This document shows positions 16,696 through 28,655 of a stretch of DNA of 64,000 nucleotides, piece by piece. Every line of letters begins with the position of its first letter. Positions within the stretch are counted from its first letter, which is position 1. A model generated the notes under the pieces. That model saw only the letters and a list, made by a program, of their open reading frames with translations, had not been told where the DNA came from and made no database searches. Location of the stretch: contig JAFWCB010000001.1 in NCBI GenBank assembly GCA_017537025.1, forward strand, positions 83,198 through 147,197, in the 5' to 3' direction. Made by a program: the position numbers and the translations under genes. This stretch comes from Sediminibacterium sp. (GTDB lineage: Bacteria; Bacteroidota; Bacteroidia; Chitinophagales; Chitinophagaceae).

Positions 16696-17760
16696 TTAAA
16701 TTTTATACATCCAGCCATGTGTATCGGGCACCAAACCATATCTGATATCATTCAATCGCTTTTTGAGTTCGGGCGCGGTAGTCCACTTATCAGTATCGAA
16801 ATGTATAATATGGTCTTTGTACTTCAATTCTTTAATTAAAGAAATAGTTGCTGCAGTACCTGTACCGAATACTTCGTGTAGAAGTCCGGCACGCTGTGCA
16901 TCTAATAAATCATCAATGCTTATTTTGGTTTCTATAACTTCAAAACCCATTTCCCTTAATACCGTCATGGCACTATCTCTGGTAACTCCTTCTAAAATGG
17001 TACCTTCTTCCAAAGAAGGGGTAATGGCTTTATTACCAATGATAAAAAATACGTTCATGGTTCCTACTTCCTGCAAATATTTGTGTTCGAAGGCATCAGT
17101 CCACAATACTTGATCATACCCTTGCTGGCGGGCTAATGCAGTTGCATGCATACTCGCACCATAATTACCTGCATTCTTAGAAAATCCTACACCACCGGGT
17201 GCTGCCCGAGTGTATTTTTCTTCCACATAAATGCGCATGGGAGCGGCATAATATGGCCCGGTTGGACTTAATATGATCATGAACTTGTAGGTTTCAGAAG
17301 GCTTAACACCTATTACGGGATCGGAAGAAAACATAAATGGACGGATATATAAAGAATGATCCTGAATAGAAGGAATCCAGCTCTTATCCATATCTATCAA
17401 CAAACGCATGCCTTCGATAAAAATTTCTTCAGGTACTTCAGGCATTTGCATTCTGGCGGCAGAAATATTAAAACGCCTAAAATTATCTTGTGGTCGGAAA
17501 ATAAAAGCATTACCCTGCGGATCTTTATAGGCTTTGATACCTTCAAAAATAGCTTGACCATAATGTAAAGCCGCTAGTGAAGGCTCCATTAATAATGGCT
17601 GATATGGTTTTATTTCAACGTTTTTCCACTCACCGTTCTCATAATCAGCCTCCAGCATATGATCAGTAAAATATCGCCCAAAAGGAATATTCTCCAAACT
17701 CATTTCCTGTAATTTACTACGCTCTACACGGCTAATGTTTATGTCAAGTACTGAGGTCAT
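16696..17760 (-). CDS. ilvE: Branched-chain amino acid aminotransferase
   Basis: PLP-dependent class IV aminotransferase for the last step of Leu, Ile and Val synthesis. The start was set at MTSVLDINISRVERSK (354 residues); nine upstream residues in the longer frame lack homology. Conserved features are ALHYGQAIFEGIKAYKDPQG, GGVGFSKNAGNYGASMHATA with the PLP Lys in the family position FxKxAGNYG, and LEGVTRDSAM. It stands alone on the minus strand between convergent and divergent neighbours. Confidence 0.95.
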   Translation of the reverse strand: MTSVLDINISRVERSKLQEMSLENIPFGRYFTDHMLEADYENGEWKNVEIKPYQPLLMEPSLAALHYGQAIFEGIKAYKDPQGNAFIFRPQDNFRRFNISAARMQMPEVPEEIFIEGMRLLIDMDKSWIPSIQDHSLYIRPFMFSSDPVIGVKPSETYKFMIILSPTGPYYAAPMRIYVEEKYTRAAPGGVGFSKNAGNYGASMHATALARQQGYDQVLWTDAFEHKYLQEVGTMNVFFIIGNKAITPSLEEGTILEGVTRDSAMTVLREMGFEVIETKISIDDLLDAQRAGLLHEVFGTGTAATISLIKELKYKDHIIHFDTDKWTTAPELKKRLNDIRYGLVPDTHGWMYKI

Positions 17761-17820
17761 AATTCTATATTTGTTGCAAATAAACAAAAAAATAAAAACT
17801 AACGGCTGTTAATATTTTAA

Positions 17821-18366
17821 ATGGTTATGAAAACGGAGCAACTCCCCCCCTTTGTTTTGGCTGAACTATACCCGCATTCCTTGGTATTAGTGGATACCGT
17901 CGCCCCTATTGCCGGGCCTGCGATGAGCACTCCCAAGGAATTACCGGTAATTGAGCAAGAAAAGAAAGGGCTTCATATTTTAGGTAATAATGCCAAAAAA
18001 ATCTGTATTGTGGTGGAAGACCATTCGGCAGTTTTTTTATCGGATTCAGATCTTCAATTCCTAACTAATGTTTTAGGTGCTTGTAAATTGAATATGGGAG
18101 ATGTGGCTTTAATTAATAGTGTTCATAGCGCCGTTGATATAGCGCTCATAAAAAAAGAATTAAACCCCAGCTATTGTTTATTATTCGGTATGGATACAGA
18201 TACCATCGGCTTACCTTTTAAAATCCCCCTTTATCAACAACAATCCTATGCTAATTGCCAGTTTTTAGTTTTTCCTGATTTCCCTAAATTTTCGGGGAGT
18301 ACCGAAGAAGCTAAGCTAGAGAAAACGAGACTATGGGTTAGCTTGAAGAAACTATTAAACATATAG
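17821..18366 (+). CDS. Conserved hypothetical protein upstream of rdgB
   Basis: I do not recognise the family. The 181-residue product is cytosolic (no signal or membrane segment). It starts MVMKTEQLPPFVLAELYPHS, or possibly at the second Met. Residues about 58-130 read like an alternating alpha/beta domain (KKICIVVEDHSAVFLSDSDL, ALINSVHSAVDIALIKKE, YCLLFGMDTD). It is followed four bases later by rdgB, so the two are probably translated from one mRNA. A role in nucleotide or DNA metabolism is possible from context only. Confidence 0.75.
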   Translation: MVMKTEQLPPFVLAELYPHSLVLVDTVAPIAGPAMSTPKELPVIEQEKKGLHILGNNAKKICIVVEDHSAVFLSDSDLQFLTNVLGACKLNMGDVALINSVHSAVDIALIKKELNPSYCLLFGMDTDTIGLPFKIPLYQQQSYANCQFLVFPDFPKFSGSTEEAKLEKTRLWVSLKKLLNI

Positions 18367-18370
18367 GACC

Positions 18371-18964
18371 ATGAGTAGTATTCAATTAATTTTTGCCACG
18401 AATAATGCTAATAAGGTGATAGAAATTCAATCTGTTATTCCAGAAGGTATTCAAGTGATTTCTTTAGCCGAAGCAGGGATCAACATTGATATTCCTGAGC
18501 CACATAATAGTTTAGAAGCGAATGCAACCGAAAAATCCACTGTGATACATCAACTCACAAATAAAAATTGTTTTAGTGAAGATACCGGATTAGAGGTAAC
18601 GGCTCTCCATGGCGAGCCGGGAGTAAAAAGTGCAAGATATGCGGGAGATCATAAAAATTTCAACGCCAATATAGATAAGTTGTTATTAAACTTACAAGGA
18701 GAAAAAAATCGAACGGCTCAATTCCGTACGGTAATCTCTTTGATATGGGATGATAAAGAATATCAGTTCGAAGGTATTTGCAAAGGACAAATAACGCATG
18801 AAACGAGGGGTACTAATGGCTTTGGGTATGATGCAGTATTTATTCCGGATGGTTCAGATAAAACTTTTGGCGAAATGAGTTTGGATGAGAAGAACGAATA
18901 TAGTCACCGAAAAAAAGCTGTGGCTAAATTAATAAGTTGTTTACAAGCGTTAACGGCCAACTAG
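18371..18964 (+). CDS. rdgB: Non-canonical purine NTP pyrophosphatase (RdgB/HAM1)
   Basis: Hydrolyses ITP, dITP and XTP to monophosphates, keeping deaminated purines out of nucleic acids. The 197-residue product has the N-terminal FATNNANKVIEIQSV motif, the CFSEDTGLEVTALHGEPGVK block with the catalytic acidic residues, and GTNGFGYDAVFIPDGSDKTF followed by HRKKAVAKL. Length and motifs are complete. Its stop codon overlaps that of aroE by four bases on the opposite strand. Confidence 0.95.
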   Translation: MSSIQLIFATNNANKVIEIQSVIPEGIQVISLAEAGINIDIPEPHNSLEANATEKSTVIHQLTNKNCFSEDTGLEVTALHGEPGVKSARYAGDHKNFNANIDKLLLNLQGEKNRTAQFRTVISLIWDDKEYQFEGICKGQITHETRGTNGFGYDAVFIPDGSDKTFGEMSLDEKNEYSHRKKAVAKLISCLQALTAN

Positions 18965-19692
18965 CTGTTCCAAATACGCCAACTTTCTTCTGCTTGTATT
19001 ACGAGCATTTCTTGTCCATTTTGTGTGCTGGCACCTTGTTCTCTTCCAAGTTGTAAAAATTTTGTTTCTACCGGATTATAAATTAAATCGAATAAATGAT
19101 GATTAGCTCCAATATATTGATAAGGTAGATGAGGGGCTTCGTCGATATTAGGATATTGACCTACCGGCGACGTATTGATAATCAGTAAATACTGCTGCAT
19201 AATAGTTTCACTTAATTCCTCATAAGTGATCGTAGTTTCGCTTTTGGCGCGCGATACAAATTGATAAAAGATGCCTGCTTTGCGAAGCACATATTCAACT
19301 GCTGCTGCTGCACCACCTGTACCCAAAATCAAGGCATGTGTATGATGCTTGCGAATAAAGGGTTTAAGGGAATGAGCGAACCCAATGATATCAGTGTTAT
19401 AGCCAATTCGTTTGCCATCTTTAATATGTACACAATTACAAGCCCCCATTTCCTTTACTGGTTCGGTTTGCTCGTGCAAAAAAGGGAGTATGGCTTTTTT
19501 ATAAGGGATAGTAATATTGAAACCACATAGGTTATTTTTTTGAAATAACTGCGTTTCCAGATCATCTATCGAAGCAAATGAGAAATTTTCATAGCGAGCA
19601 TCCTGAACAGACTCTGCTTCAAACTTTTTTGCAAAATAGTTTTGTGAAAAAGAATGAGTAAGCGGATATCCCAGTAATCCGTATAAACGCAT
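18961..19692 (-). CDS. aroE: Shikimate dehydrogenase
   Basis: Reduces 3-dehydroshikimate to shikimate with NADPH in aromatic amino acid synthesis. The 243-residue product has the substrate-binding GYPLTHSFSQNYF (Ser pair), FNITIPYKKAILPFL with the catalytic Lys, and the Rossmann motif LILGTGGAAAAVEYVL. It is short for the family but all blocks are present. It follows the phosphosulfolactate synthase gene after two bases, indicating co-transcription. Confidence 0.93.
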   Translation of the reverse strand: MRLYGLLGYPLTHSFSQNYFAKKFEAESVQDARYENFSFASIDDLETQLFQKNNLCGFNITIPYKKAILPFLHEQTEPVKEMGACNCVHIKDGKRIGYNTDIIGFAHSLKPFIRKHHTHALILGTGGAAAAVEYVLRKAGIFYQFVSRAKSETTITYEELSETIMQQYLLIINTSPVGQYPNIDEAPHLPYQYIGANHHLFDLIYNPVETKFLQLGREQGASTQNGQEMLVIQAEESWRIWNS

Positions 19693-19694
19693 GC

Positions 19695-20459
19695 TTATTG
19701 TTTATCGAGGTATAAACTAAATGTATCGCCACGCAAACCAACACGCATGGCTTCCAGTGGTATAATTTCATAAGGCGCAATATTCCCCAAATTCACATTA
19801 CACCCGATCAATTCTAAAAAGTAAAGTTGTTGTACTTTTTGGGGAGCTTCCCAAATAATTTTCTCAGCTGGAATTTGTGTAAGGATTTCTTGTACTAAGC
19901 CTTCTCGAACTTCACCACTACCTCTGTAAATACCAACATTTCCTGATTCACGAGCTTCGGCTATTACATAAGAAGCACCGGCTTCTAATTCCGCACGCAT
20001 CAATTCGATCCATTTATATGGAGGGATAATATGCTCCGCATCTTTGCTACCTACTTCACTTAGTACGGTTGCATATTTTGTTAGCTTTTCAATGTACCCG
20101 CATTTTTCTGCATGGGGAATAGTAATAGAACCGTCGCTTACTTCAATATATTTTATATCATAATCCTTACAAACATGAATATAGTCATCAAACTGATTTC
20201 GAATCAAAAAGGCTTCAAATAAAGTACCTCCGAAATATACAGGGATATTGTGGGATTGATAGAGTTCTATTTTTTCACGGAGATTTGGTGTTACATAGGA
20301 GGTGCCAAAACCAAGTTTAACAATATCTACATGAGGTTGCGCGATACTGATAAAATCTTTTACCTCATTTATACTCAACCCCTTATCCATAACCATGGTT
20401 AACCCATGAGTACGAGGCTGTTTTGTTCTTTCAGGAATTTGGGAAAGGTTGAAGTTCAT
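19695..20459 (-). CDS. Phosphosulfolactate synthase (ComA family)
   Basis: ComA-type enzymes add sulfite to phosphoenolpyruvate, giving (2R)-phosphosulfolactate on a TIM barrel. The start was set at MNFNLSQIPERTKQPRTHGL (254 residues), as family members start there and the 27 extra upstream residues overlap the promoter. Motifs seen: TMVMDKGLS, VDIVKLGFGTSYV, KYIEVSDGSITIP and VIAEARESGNVGIYRGSGEV. No comB or comC gene is nearby. In this lineage the product may feed sulfonate or sulfonolipid metabolism; this is an inference. It is followed by aroE. Confidence 0.88.
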   Translation of the reverse strand: MNFNLSQIPERTKQPRTHGLTMVMDKGLSINEVKDFISIAQPHVDIVKLGFGTSYVTPNLREKIELYQSHNIPVYFGGTLFEAFLIRNQFDDYIHVCKDYDIKYIEVSDGSITIPHAEKCGYIEKLTKYATVLSEVGSKDAEHIIPPYKWIELMRAELEAGASYVIAEARESGNVGIYRGSGEVREGLVQEILTQIPAEKIIWEAPQKVQQLYFLELIGCNVNLGNIAPYEIIPLEAMRVGLRGDTFSLYLDKQ

Positions 20460-20477
20460 TCCAATTAGTTTGGAGTG

Positions 20478-20485
20478 CAAAATTA
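20478..20485 (-). promoter_or_regulatory. Bacteroidota -7 promoter box of the phosphosulfolactate synthase-aroE unit
   Basis: TAATTTTG on the minus strand matches TAnnTTTG and lies 18 bases before the chosen start codon. It supports the shorter start of the downstream gene. No clear -33 TTG was found. Confidence 0.45.
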
Positions 20486-20508
20486 CAAAAAGGAATCCGA
20501 AGGTTTTG

Positions 20509-21930
20509 CTAAATCTTCTTCCCTTTTTTATATCTGGCAATAATATCTACGACCTGATTATTTTGCAAAATGGAGGGATTTAATTCAATAAATTTTTTTA
20601 GAAGCTTGGGGGATTTTTCCATACCTGCTTCCAGCTTCAATAACGCCTCTTTCGATTTACCCAAAACAAATAAACTGGTACTGGCATAGAAATAGAATAT
20701 AGCCTTCCCTTCTGTTGCGGTGAGTGCGTTTAAACATTGCTCATACGCTTCTTCATAATATGCAGCTTTCAATAAACAACGGATAAGTGCTTCCCACCCC
20801 GCACCATTTTTAGGCTTGTGTTTTACTACTGTTCCAAAATATTGAATAGCATCTTTAAATTTATTGAGATTCATTTTGCATTCACCCATAGCCAAATTAT
20901 ATTCCGGAATGGAACGATGAATACGCATGGCATTTTCCAAATGTTTGCAAGCCGTTTGCCACTGCTCTTCGAGCATATAGGTAACAGCAATTTTATAATG
21001 TAGCTTACTATCATCGGGGTTTAAATGAACCGCTTTTTTATAATGAAAGCGTGCGGATGCAAATTTTCCCATTCGATGATAACAATGACCAATGGCTTCA
21101 TATATCACATCTTCCGGCCGGGTGAGTTCCAACACTTTTTCTAATACTTCAATAGCTTCTTTGTACTTTCTTAATCGGAGATAAGCATCTCCCATATTGC
21201 GATAAGCATAATCGAATTTTTCATCAATGGCTACCGCATATTGATAAGCATCTATTGATTTCTCATAAAGCTTTAAGCCTTGATAAGCAGCAGCCAGGTT
21301 AAACCATGCCAATTCATTAAAGGGATAATCATCTATAATTTTCTGGTGGATGCGGATACTTTCTTCATTCCTACCGGTAAAGTCTGTCCAAAAACAAATT
21401 TTATACAAGGCCTCTTCATTGGTAGGCTCTTCTTCCAAGATCAACTTCAAGCAATCAAATACTTTATCAAACTCTTCATAATCGTCGTACACATCAGCCA
21501 GTTCAAATAGTAAGTCGATTCTTTCTTCCCCTTCAAAAAGCTGTAACGCAGCTTCTAAAAGCTCGACCGCTTTCGCCTGTTGATCCAGTGCCAGATAGGC
21601 ATCTGTTTTTAGGATATATAAGTTCAAATCGGAGCTATCGAACAACTCTGCAGTTTCCAGGATATGGAGTGCTTCTTTATATTTTCGGGTTGCCAATAGC
21701 AAATCGGCTTTTTTAATCATTAGCATGGCCGAATAAGGAAACTGCTCTAATCCTATTTCTGCGGCTTCCAATGCTTCCGGTATATTGTCTTTATCGTCGT
21801 AATAATCAATAATTCGCTCGAATGCATCTTCTTCTAAAAAACTGTGGTTTCTACCTTGTTTCAGGTTTTGGTATTGTATGATAAGTTCCCGGAGTTCTTC
21901 CCGGTCTTCGCGGTACGGATTTTCTCGCAT
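20509..21930 (-). CDS. Tetratricopeptide repeat protein
   Basis: The 473-residue product has no signal peptide and is built from TPR helical hairpins over nearly its whole length. Clear repeats include NEALYKICFWTDFTGRNEES, NELAWFNLAAAYQGLKLYEK, DYAYRNMGDAYLRLRKYKEA, EAIGHCYHRMGKFASARFHY and YNLAMGECKMNLNKFKDAIQ. Such proteins are protein-interaction scaffolds, and no partner can be named. The start MRENPYREDREELRELIIQY is preceded by a 130-base AT-rich gap. Confidence 0.9.
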   Translation of the reverse strand: MRENPYREDREELRELIIQYQNLKQGRNHSFLEEDAFERIIDYYDDKDNIPEALEAAEIGLEQFPYSAMLMIKKADLLLATRKYKEALHILETAELFDSSDLNLYILKTDAYLALDQQAKAVELLEAALQLFEGEERIDLLFELADVYDDYEEFDKVFDCLKLILEEEPTNEEALYKICFWTDFTGRNEESIRIHQKIIDDYPFNELAWFNLAAAYQGLKLYEKSIDAYQYAVAIDEKFDYAYRNMGDAYLRLRKYKEAIEVLEKVLELTRPEDVIYEAIGHCYHRMGKFASARFHYKKAVHLNPDDSKLHYKIAVTYMLEEQWQTACKHLENAMRIHRSIPEYNLAMGECKMNLNKFKDAIQYFGTVVKHKPKNGAGWEALIRCLLKAAYYEEAYEQCLNALTATEGKAIFYFYASTSLFVLGKSKEALLKLEAGMEKSPKLLKKFIELNPSILQNNQVVDIIARYKKGKKI

Positions 21931-22064
21931 TGGACAGATGGTTTACCTAAACTAAGCCCTTTTTTTTGACTTTTTTTGCATTTTTTGAGTTTATTAACGT
22001 TTTTAAGCGTTTGTTAATAAAAAAAATATGTTAAAATATTTAGGAATAATCCTACCTTTACTAG

Positions 22065-22415
22065 GTGAAAGGTCAAAGAATATATAAAAAATGGGCTATT
22101 ATAGGTGCACTTATGCTAAGTGTGCATCTAGCTTATGCAACTTTTTCTTTCACCGGGATTGTGGATGATAAAACTAGAAATACTAAATACACACTTCGCA
22201 GCTTAAGTAATTTTTCTAAAAAAGGGTTATCTATCAGTGCCTTAAAATCTACCCTACAATTCAGAGGTTTGCAGGTAATTCCTACTAAACCATCTACAGC
22301 TTCGGATGTGCAAACGATCTTCCAGTATGATAATGGAAATACAACATATGTATATCCGTATCGATTTAAAGTGAAAGTTCCAAGGTTTAAAACTCCTCAG
22401 CCTACTAATCGTTAA
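22065..22415 (+). CDS. Small secreted hypothetical protein
   Basis: The 116-residue product uses a GTG start (22065-22067), giving an N-terminus with a signal peptide (KKWAIIGALMLSVHLAYATF). The remainder is basic and beta-rich (KYTLRSLSNFSKKGLSISAL, NTTYVYPYRFKVKVPRFKTP). No known domain was recognised. It stands alone, with its stop one base before the convergent GLPGLI gene. The start codon is uncertain but no ATG precedes the signal sequence in frame. Confidence 0.65.
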   Translation: MKGQRIYKKWAIIGALMLSVHLAYATFSFTGIVDDKTRNTKYTLRSLSNFSKKGLSISALKSTLQFRGLQVIPTKPSTASDVQTIFQYDNGNTTYVYPYRFKVKVPRFKTPQPTNR

Positions 22416-22416
22416 T

Positions 22417-23049
22417 TTAATTTAGTAATCGATAACCACTGGTTGGGATATCGAATTTAGAAGCTTGTACCGGATTCAGGTTTATTTGCGTTGCCGTATA
22501 AGTAATTTTCTCTCCTTTACCTTCTTGTGCTTCATACTCTAAAACAAAGCCGGGGATATTCCTGAATTGATATTCAAAGTCTTTCACCGAGGGAACGATT
22601 GCAGTTGCATAGAATACCGAGAAACTGGTTCCGTTTTTTAATGTAAGAATCGCTTTTTTACAATCGTACCCTAATATTTTTTTTGTTTCATTACTAAAGC
22701 TCAATTCCATATCAACAAATTTAGCATGTTGTGCTTCCCAAGCTTTCGCATCTAATTTTGTCATGAATTTATTTGTTCCTATCTCTCTCAAAATAACAGC
22801 AGAGCCTGAATTTTTATCATAAATCACCGATTGTTGGAAATTAGGGCTGATCAGATCCACCCTACTATCATTGGCTTTTATATATACATTTTTGGTAGTT
22901 GCTTTTAACAGGTTTACGGTTTCTTTATCAGCACTATTGTCGTCTTTCATTTGAATAGCATATTGAATAGTGCATTCGGCTACTACCCGTGCCTGCGCTA
23001 ATAACCAACAAGGTGCCAAAGCAATGATAAAGAGTACTACCCTACGCAT
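22417..23049 (-). CDS. GLPGLI family protein
   Basis: GLPGLI proteins are secreted Bacteroidota proteins of unknown role, named after a conserved C-terminal motif. The 210-residue product has a signal peptide (MRRVVLFIIALAPCWLLAQA) and the motif in the form RNIPGFVLEYEAQ, near residue 165, plus the family pattern GYDCKKAILTLKNG. It is four bases downstream of yidC, so the two are probably co-transcribed. Confidence 0.82.
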   Translation of the reverse strand: MRRVVLFIIALAPCWLLAQARVVAECTIQYAIQMKDDNSADKETVNLLKATTKNVYIKANDSRVDLISPNFQQSVIYDKNSGSAVILREIGTNKFMTKLDAKAWEAQHAKFVDMELSFSNETKKILGYDCKKAILTLKNGTSFSVFYATAIVPSVKDFEYQFRNIPGFVLEYEAQEGKGEKITYTATQINLNPVQASKFDIPTSGYRLLN

Positions 23050-23053
23050 TGAA

Positions 23054-24892
23054 TTATTTTTTATTTGTTTTGTTTTTCAGGTCTTGTAATTTTTTTTGGC
23101 TCTCCATCATCTGCTCGTAGCGTTCTTGAAATTTACTTTTTGTTTTCGGTGTTTTTCTTTTCACTTCAATTTTTGCCAAAATTTTATCGTGATCGATGAT
23201 ATAGTTCTGAATTACAAATTGCAATAATAAAGTTACCAAATTTGATACGGTATAATACCAAGTTAGAGCCGATGGCAAGCTGTTAAAAATGAATAAGAGC
23301 ATAAAAGGGAATATATATGGCATATACTTCAACGCCGGATTATCCTGTGTGGGCGTCATGCTCATATTATAAATGGAAATAAGAAAACTGGTAATTACCG
23401 CGGTAATAGTAAATAAGCTAATATGGTTCCCAAAAGCAGGGATTGTAAAAGGCAAAGTGGCTATAGAGTCAAAAGAAGATAAATCTTTACTCCAGAGAAA
23501 TGCTTGTCCGCGTAAGGCAATTTGCGAATTAAAGAAACTATATAGGGCGAAGAATATCGGGATTTGCAATAAAGCAGGAATACAGCCTCCTAGCGGATTT
23601 ACTCCGGCTTCCCGGAAGAGTTTCATTTGCTCCATAGCGAAGCCTTGTTGATCATCACCTAATCTCTTTTTGATAGTATCTAATTCCGGACGAAGCGCTT
23701 TCATTTTTGCGCCACTCAAATAGCTGCTATAAGTAAGCGGTGCAGTTACTACGCGTATAAAAAGAGTTAGTAACAATACAACCCACCCATAATTTTTGAC
23801 AAAACCGGCAAAGAATTCAAATACATTCATGATAATGTATTTGTTAATGGGTCGCACAAAAGAGTACATATCTCTTCCTAAATTAACAATACGATCCATT
23901 TCAGGCGCTTGCTTTTTTAGGATATTATAATCACTCGGACCAATATAAAATTGAAGAGCAATCGTAGCAGTACTAGCCGGCGCCAGCTTAATTTGTAAAT
24001 TCGCATTGCTACTAGCTAAATCATTGGTAGAATCTGTTTTACGCGCCCATTTAATATGACCACTAGTAAAACTATTAGTAGCTATAAGTGTATTATTAAA
24101 GAATTGTTGAACCACGCTTACCCATTGGGTGGGTTTCTCAAATTGATGTTCGTCTTTGGCCGAGATATAATCAAACTCATTATTTTCTGAGAAACATATA
24201 TTAGATACCTGACGTTCGTATTTGTTACTACGTTCTTTCATAGTAGTATGTACTTCCCAATTAATATTTAAGGAATTACCCGTAAGTAATTGATCGGCAC
24301 CTACTAAATAAATATTGAATCCAATTTTATAATCATTTTTACTGATTACATATTCATGTATAATAGCTTTTCCATCGGTTGTTTTAATAGCATATCTTAC
24401 CGTAGTATTACCATTGATATTTTTGACTATCGAATCGGCAGTAAAAAATAGGTACCCTGTTTGTGCCGACTGGGAGGAGGCTGTATTGATAGGATAGCTA
24501 AGAAGGTTTTTATCTGCCAATACCACTTGTTTACCATTACCGTCTTTATAGTTTTTGAGTTCTACGCTTTTTATTTGCGCACCTTTATTGGTGAAAGTAA
24601 CTTTCATCAAATCGTTTTCAATAACCTGTAAGGTTTCGGTACCTAAAGCAGCTTCTGTAAAATTACCGGCAGCTGCTTTTTTATCGGCGGTATCTCTTTT
24701 AAGGGAATCTAATTTTGCGGCAACTGTATCTTGTAACTTAATACGAGCAGCAGCTACTTTAGCCAATGAGTCTTCTTCTTTCTTTTTAAGTTGAATGATG
24801 GCTTGGTTTTGTTGGCTGGTATACCAGAAATAGAAAAACAATAAAACACCCAATAAAACAAACCCAATGACTGTATTCTTATCCGTCTTCAT
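23054..24892 (-). CDS. yidC: Membrane protein insertase YidC
   Basis: Inserts and folds inner-membrane proteins with or without SecYEG. The 612-residue product has an N-terminal membrane helix (VIGFVLLGVLLFFYFWYTSQ), a periplasmic beta-sandwich domain (about residues 85-350) and five membrane helices in the conserved C-terminal region (YGWVVLLLTLFIRVVTAPLT, GGCIPALLQIPIFFALYSFF, YMPYIFPFMLLFIFNSLPSA). The C-terminal tail is Lys-rich, fitting ribosome binding. Length is typical for Bacteroidota. Confidence 0.96.
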   Translation of the reverse strand: MKTDKNTVIGFVLLGVLLFFYFWYTSQQNQAIIQLKKKEEDSLAKVAAARIKLQDTVAAKLDSLKRDTADKKAAAGNFTEAALGTETLQVIENDLMKVTFTNKGAQIKSVELKNYKDGNGKQVVLADKNLLSYPINTASSQSAQTGYLFFTADSIVKNINGNTTVRYAIKTTDGKAIIHEYVISKNDYKIGFNIYLVGADQLLTGNSLNINWEVHTTMKERSNKYERQVSNICFSENNEFDYISAKDEHQFEKPTQWVSVVQQFFNNTLIATNSFTSGHIKWARKTDSTNDLASSNANLQIKLAPASTATIALQFYIGPSDYNILKKQAPEMDRIVNLGRDMYSFVRPINKYIIMNVFEFFAGFVKNYGWVVLLLTLFIRVVTAPLTYSSYLSGAKMKALRPELDTIKKRLGDDQQGFAMEQMKLFREAGVNPLGGCIPALLQIPIFFALYSFFNSQIALRGQAFLWSKDLSSFDSIATLPFTIPAFGNHISLFTITAVITSFLISIYNMSMTPTQDNPALKYMPYIFPFMLLFIFNSLPSALTWYYTVSNLVTLLLQFVIQNYIIDHDKILAKIEVKRKTPKTKSKFQERYEQMMESQKKLQDLKNKTNKK

Positions 24893-24914
24893 AAAGCACT
24901 ATATAATTAGGCGG

Positions 24915-24922
24915 CAAAGGTA
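24915..24922 (-). promoter_or_regulatory. Bacteroidota -7 promoter box of yidC
   Basis: TACCTTTG on the minus strand, 22 bases before the yidC start codon, matches TAnnTTTG. A TTG lies at 24945-24947, with a spacer of 22 bases, slightly long for -33. Confidence 0.55.
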
Positions 24923-25018
24923 ATGTTTGCTAAGAAGATATGCTCAAATATCAAATTTTGGTTGTTACTTTGTTTCTCCAACCTCTACCGGTATTATTTA
25001 CCGATTTCAATCTTTTTT

Positions 25019-27740
<2,722 letters not shown>

Positions 27741-27768
27741 TTAACTTAACGTGTAAATCTTTCTTAAT

Positions 27769-28644
27769 ATGAAAAAAATACTGAGTCTAACACTTGCAGC
27801 CATTATTACGGCAGGAATTTTAAGTTATCGTCAAAAAAGTGAGGAACCCGCCATTGCAACTCCGGGTTGTTATGTGTCTTGTTTTACAGATGTTCGGGAT
27901 CAGTTTCGCGCAGAGGCTTCCACAGCAGCATTTGCTGCCATGCACGAAAATCCATATGCCTATGTTTTAGAAAACCCAACAGGTAGTAGTATCAGTTTTC
28001 CCGCAGCAGATGGCAAACCTGCCAGTGGCTATTTTATAAAGAGTAAGAAAAAAACTAAAAATTGGATTTTTGTGATCCAGGAATGGTGGGGATTGAATGA
28101 TCATATTAAAAGAGAGGCTGAAACTTTGGCAGCGGAGTTAGGAAATGTAAACGTTTTAGCGCTGGATATGTACGATGGTGGTGTAGCTGCTACGCCAGAT
28201 AGTGCTATGAAATTAATGCAGGCAGCTAAAACACCACGATTAGAAGCTATCGTTAACGCGGCGTTGGCATATGCAGGTACTGATGCCAAGATATTTACTA
28301 TTGGCTGGTGTTTTGGTGGTATGTGGAGTTTACAAAGCAGTTTATTAGCGGGTAAACAAGCGGCGGGTTGTGTAATGTATTATGGTCGTCCGGAAAATAA
28401 TCTAGAAAAATTAAAGGGACTCAATTGTGATGTGATTGGTTTCTTCGGAAATCTGGATAGGAGCCCATCTCCGGAAGTAGTGAATAAGTTTGAAGCAGAT
28501 ATGGCTGCTGCGGGTAAGAAATTGGAAACACATAAATATGAAGCCGGACATGGTTTTTCAAACCCCAGCAATCCTTCCTTTAATAAAGAAGCAACAGCGG
28601 ATTCCCATGCAAAAACGATTGCCTTTTTAAAAGCGAGGTTGTAA
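27769..28644 (+). CDS. Secreted dienelactone hydrolase family protein
   Basis: Alpha/beta hydrolase of the dienelactone hydrolase type. The 291-residue product has an N-terminal signal or anchor (MKKILSLTLAAIITAGILSY) and an additional segment of about 60 residues before the hydrolase core (VRDQFRAEASTAAFAAMHEN). The Cys-type catalytic triad is visible: Cys181 in GWCFGG, Asp in FFGNLDRSPS and His in AGHGFSN. Also typical is VIQEWWGLNDHIKREAE. The substrate is unknown. A secreted hypothetical gene follows after 11 bases. Confidence 0.9.
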   Translation: MKKILSLTLAAIITAGILSYRQKSEEPAIATPGCYVSCFTDVRDQFRAEASTAAFAAMHENPYAYVLENPTGSSISFPAADGKPASGYFIKSKKKTKNWIFVIQEWWGLNDHIKREAETLAAELGNVNVLALDMYDGGVAATPDSAMKLMQAAKTPRLEAIVNAALAYAGTDAKIFTIGWCFGGMWSLQSSLLAGKQAAGCVMYYGRPENNLEKLKGLNCDVIGFFGNLDRSPSPEVVNKFEADMAAAGKKLETHKYEAGHGFSNPSNPSFNKEATADSHAKTIAFLKARL

Positions 28645-28655
28645 TAAAGAGTCAA

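Noticed and set aside
24923-25018. Extended N-terminus of the DUF4407 protein
   Set aside because: It overlaps the yidC promoter region and lacks homology-like character; the start at 25019 gives a plausible N-terminus.
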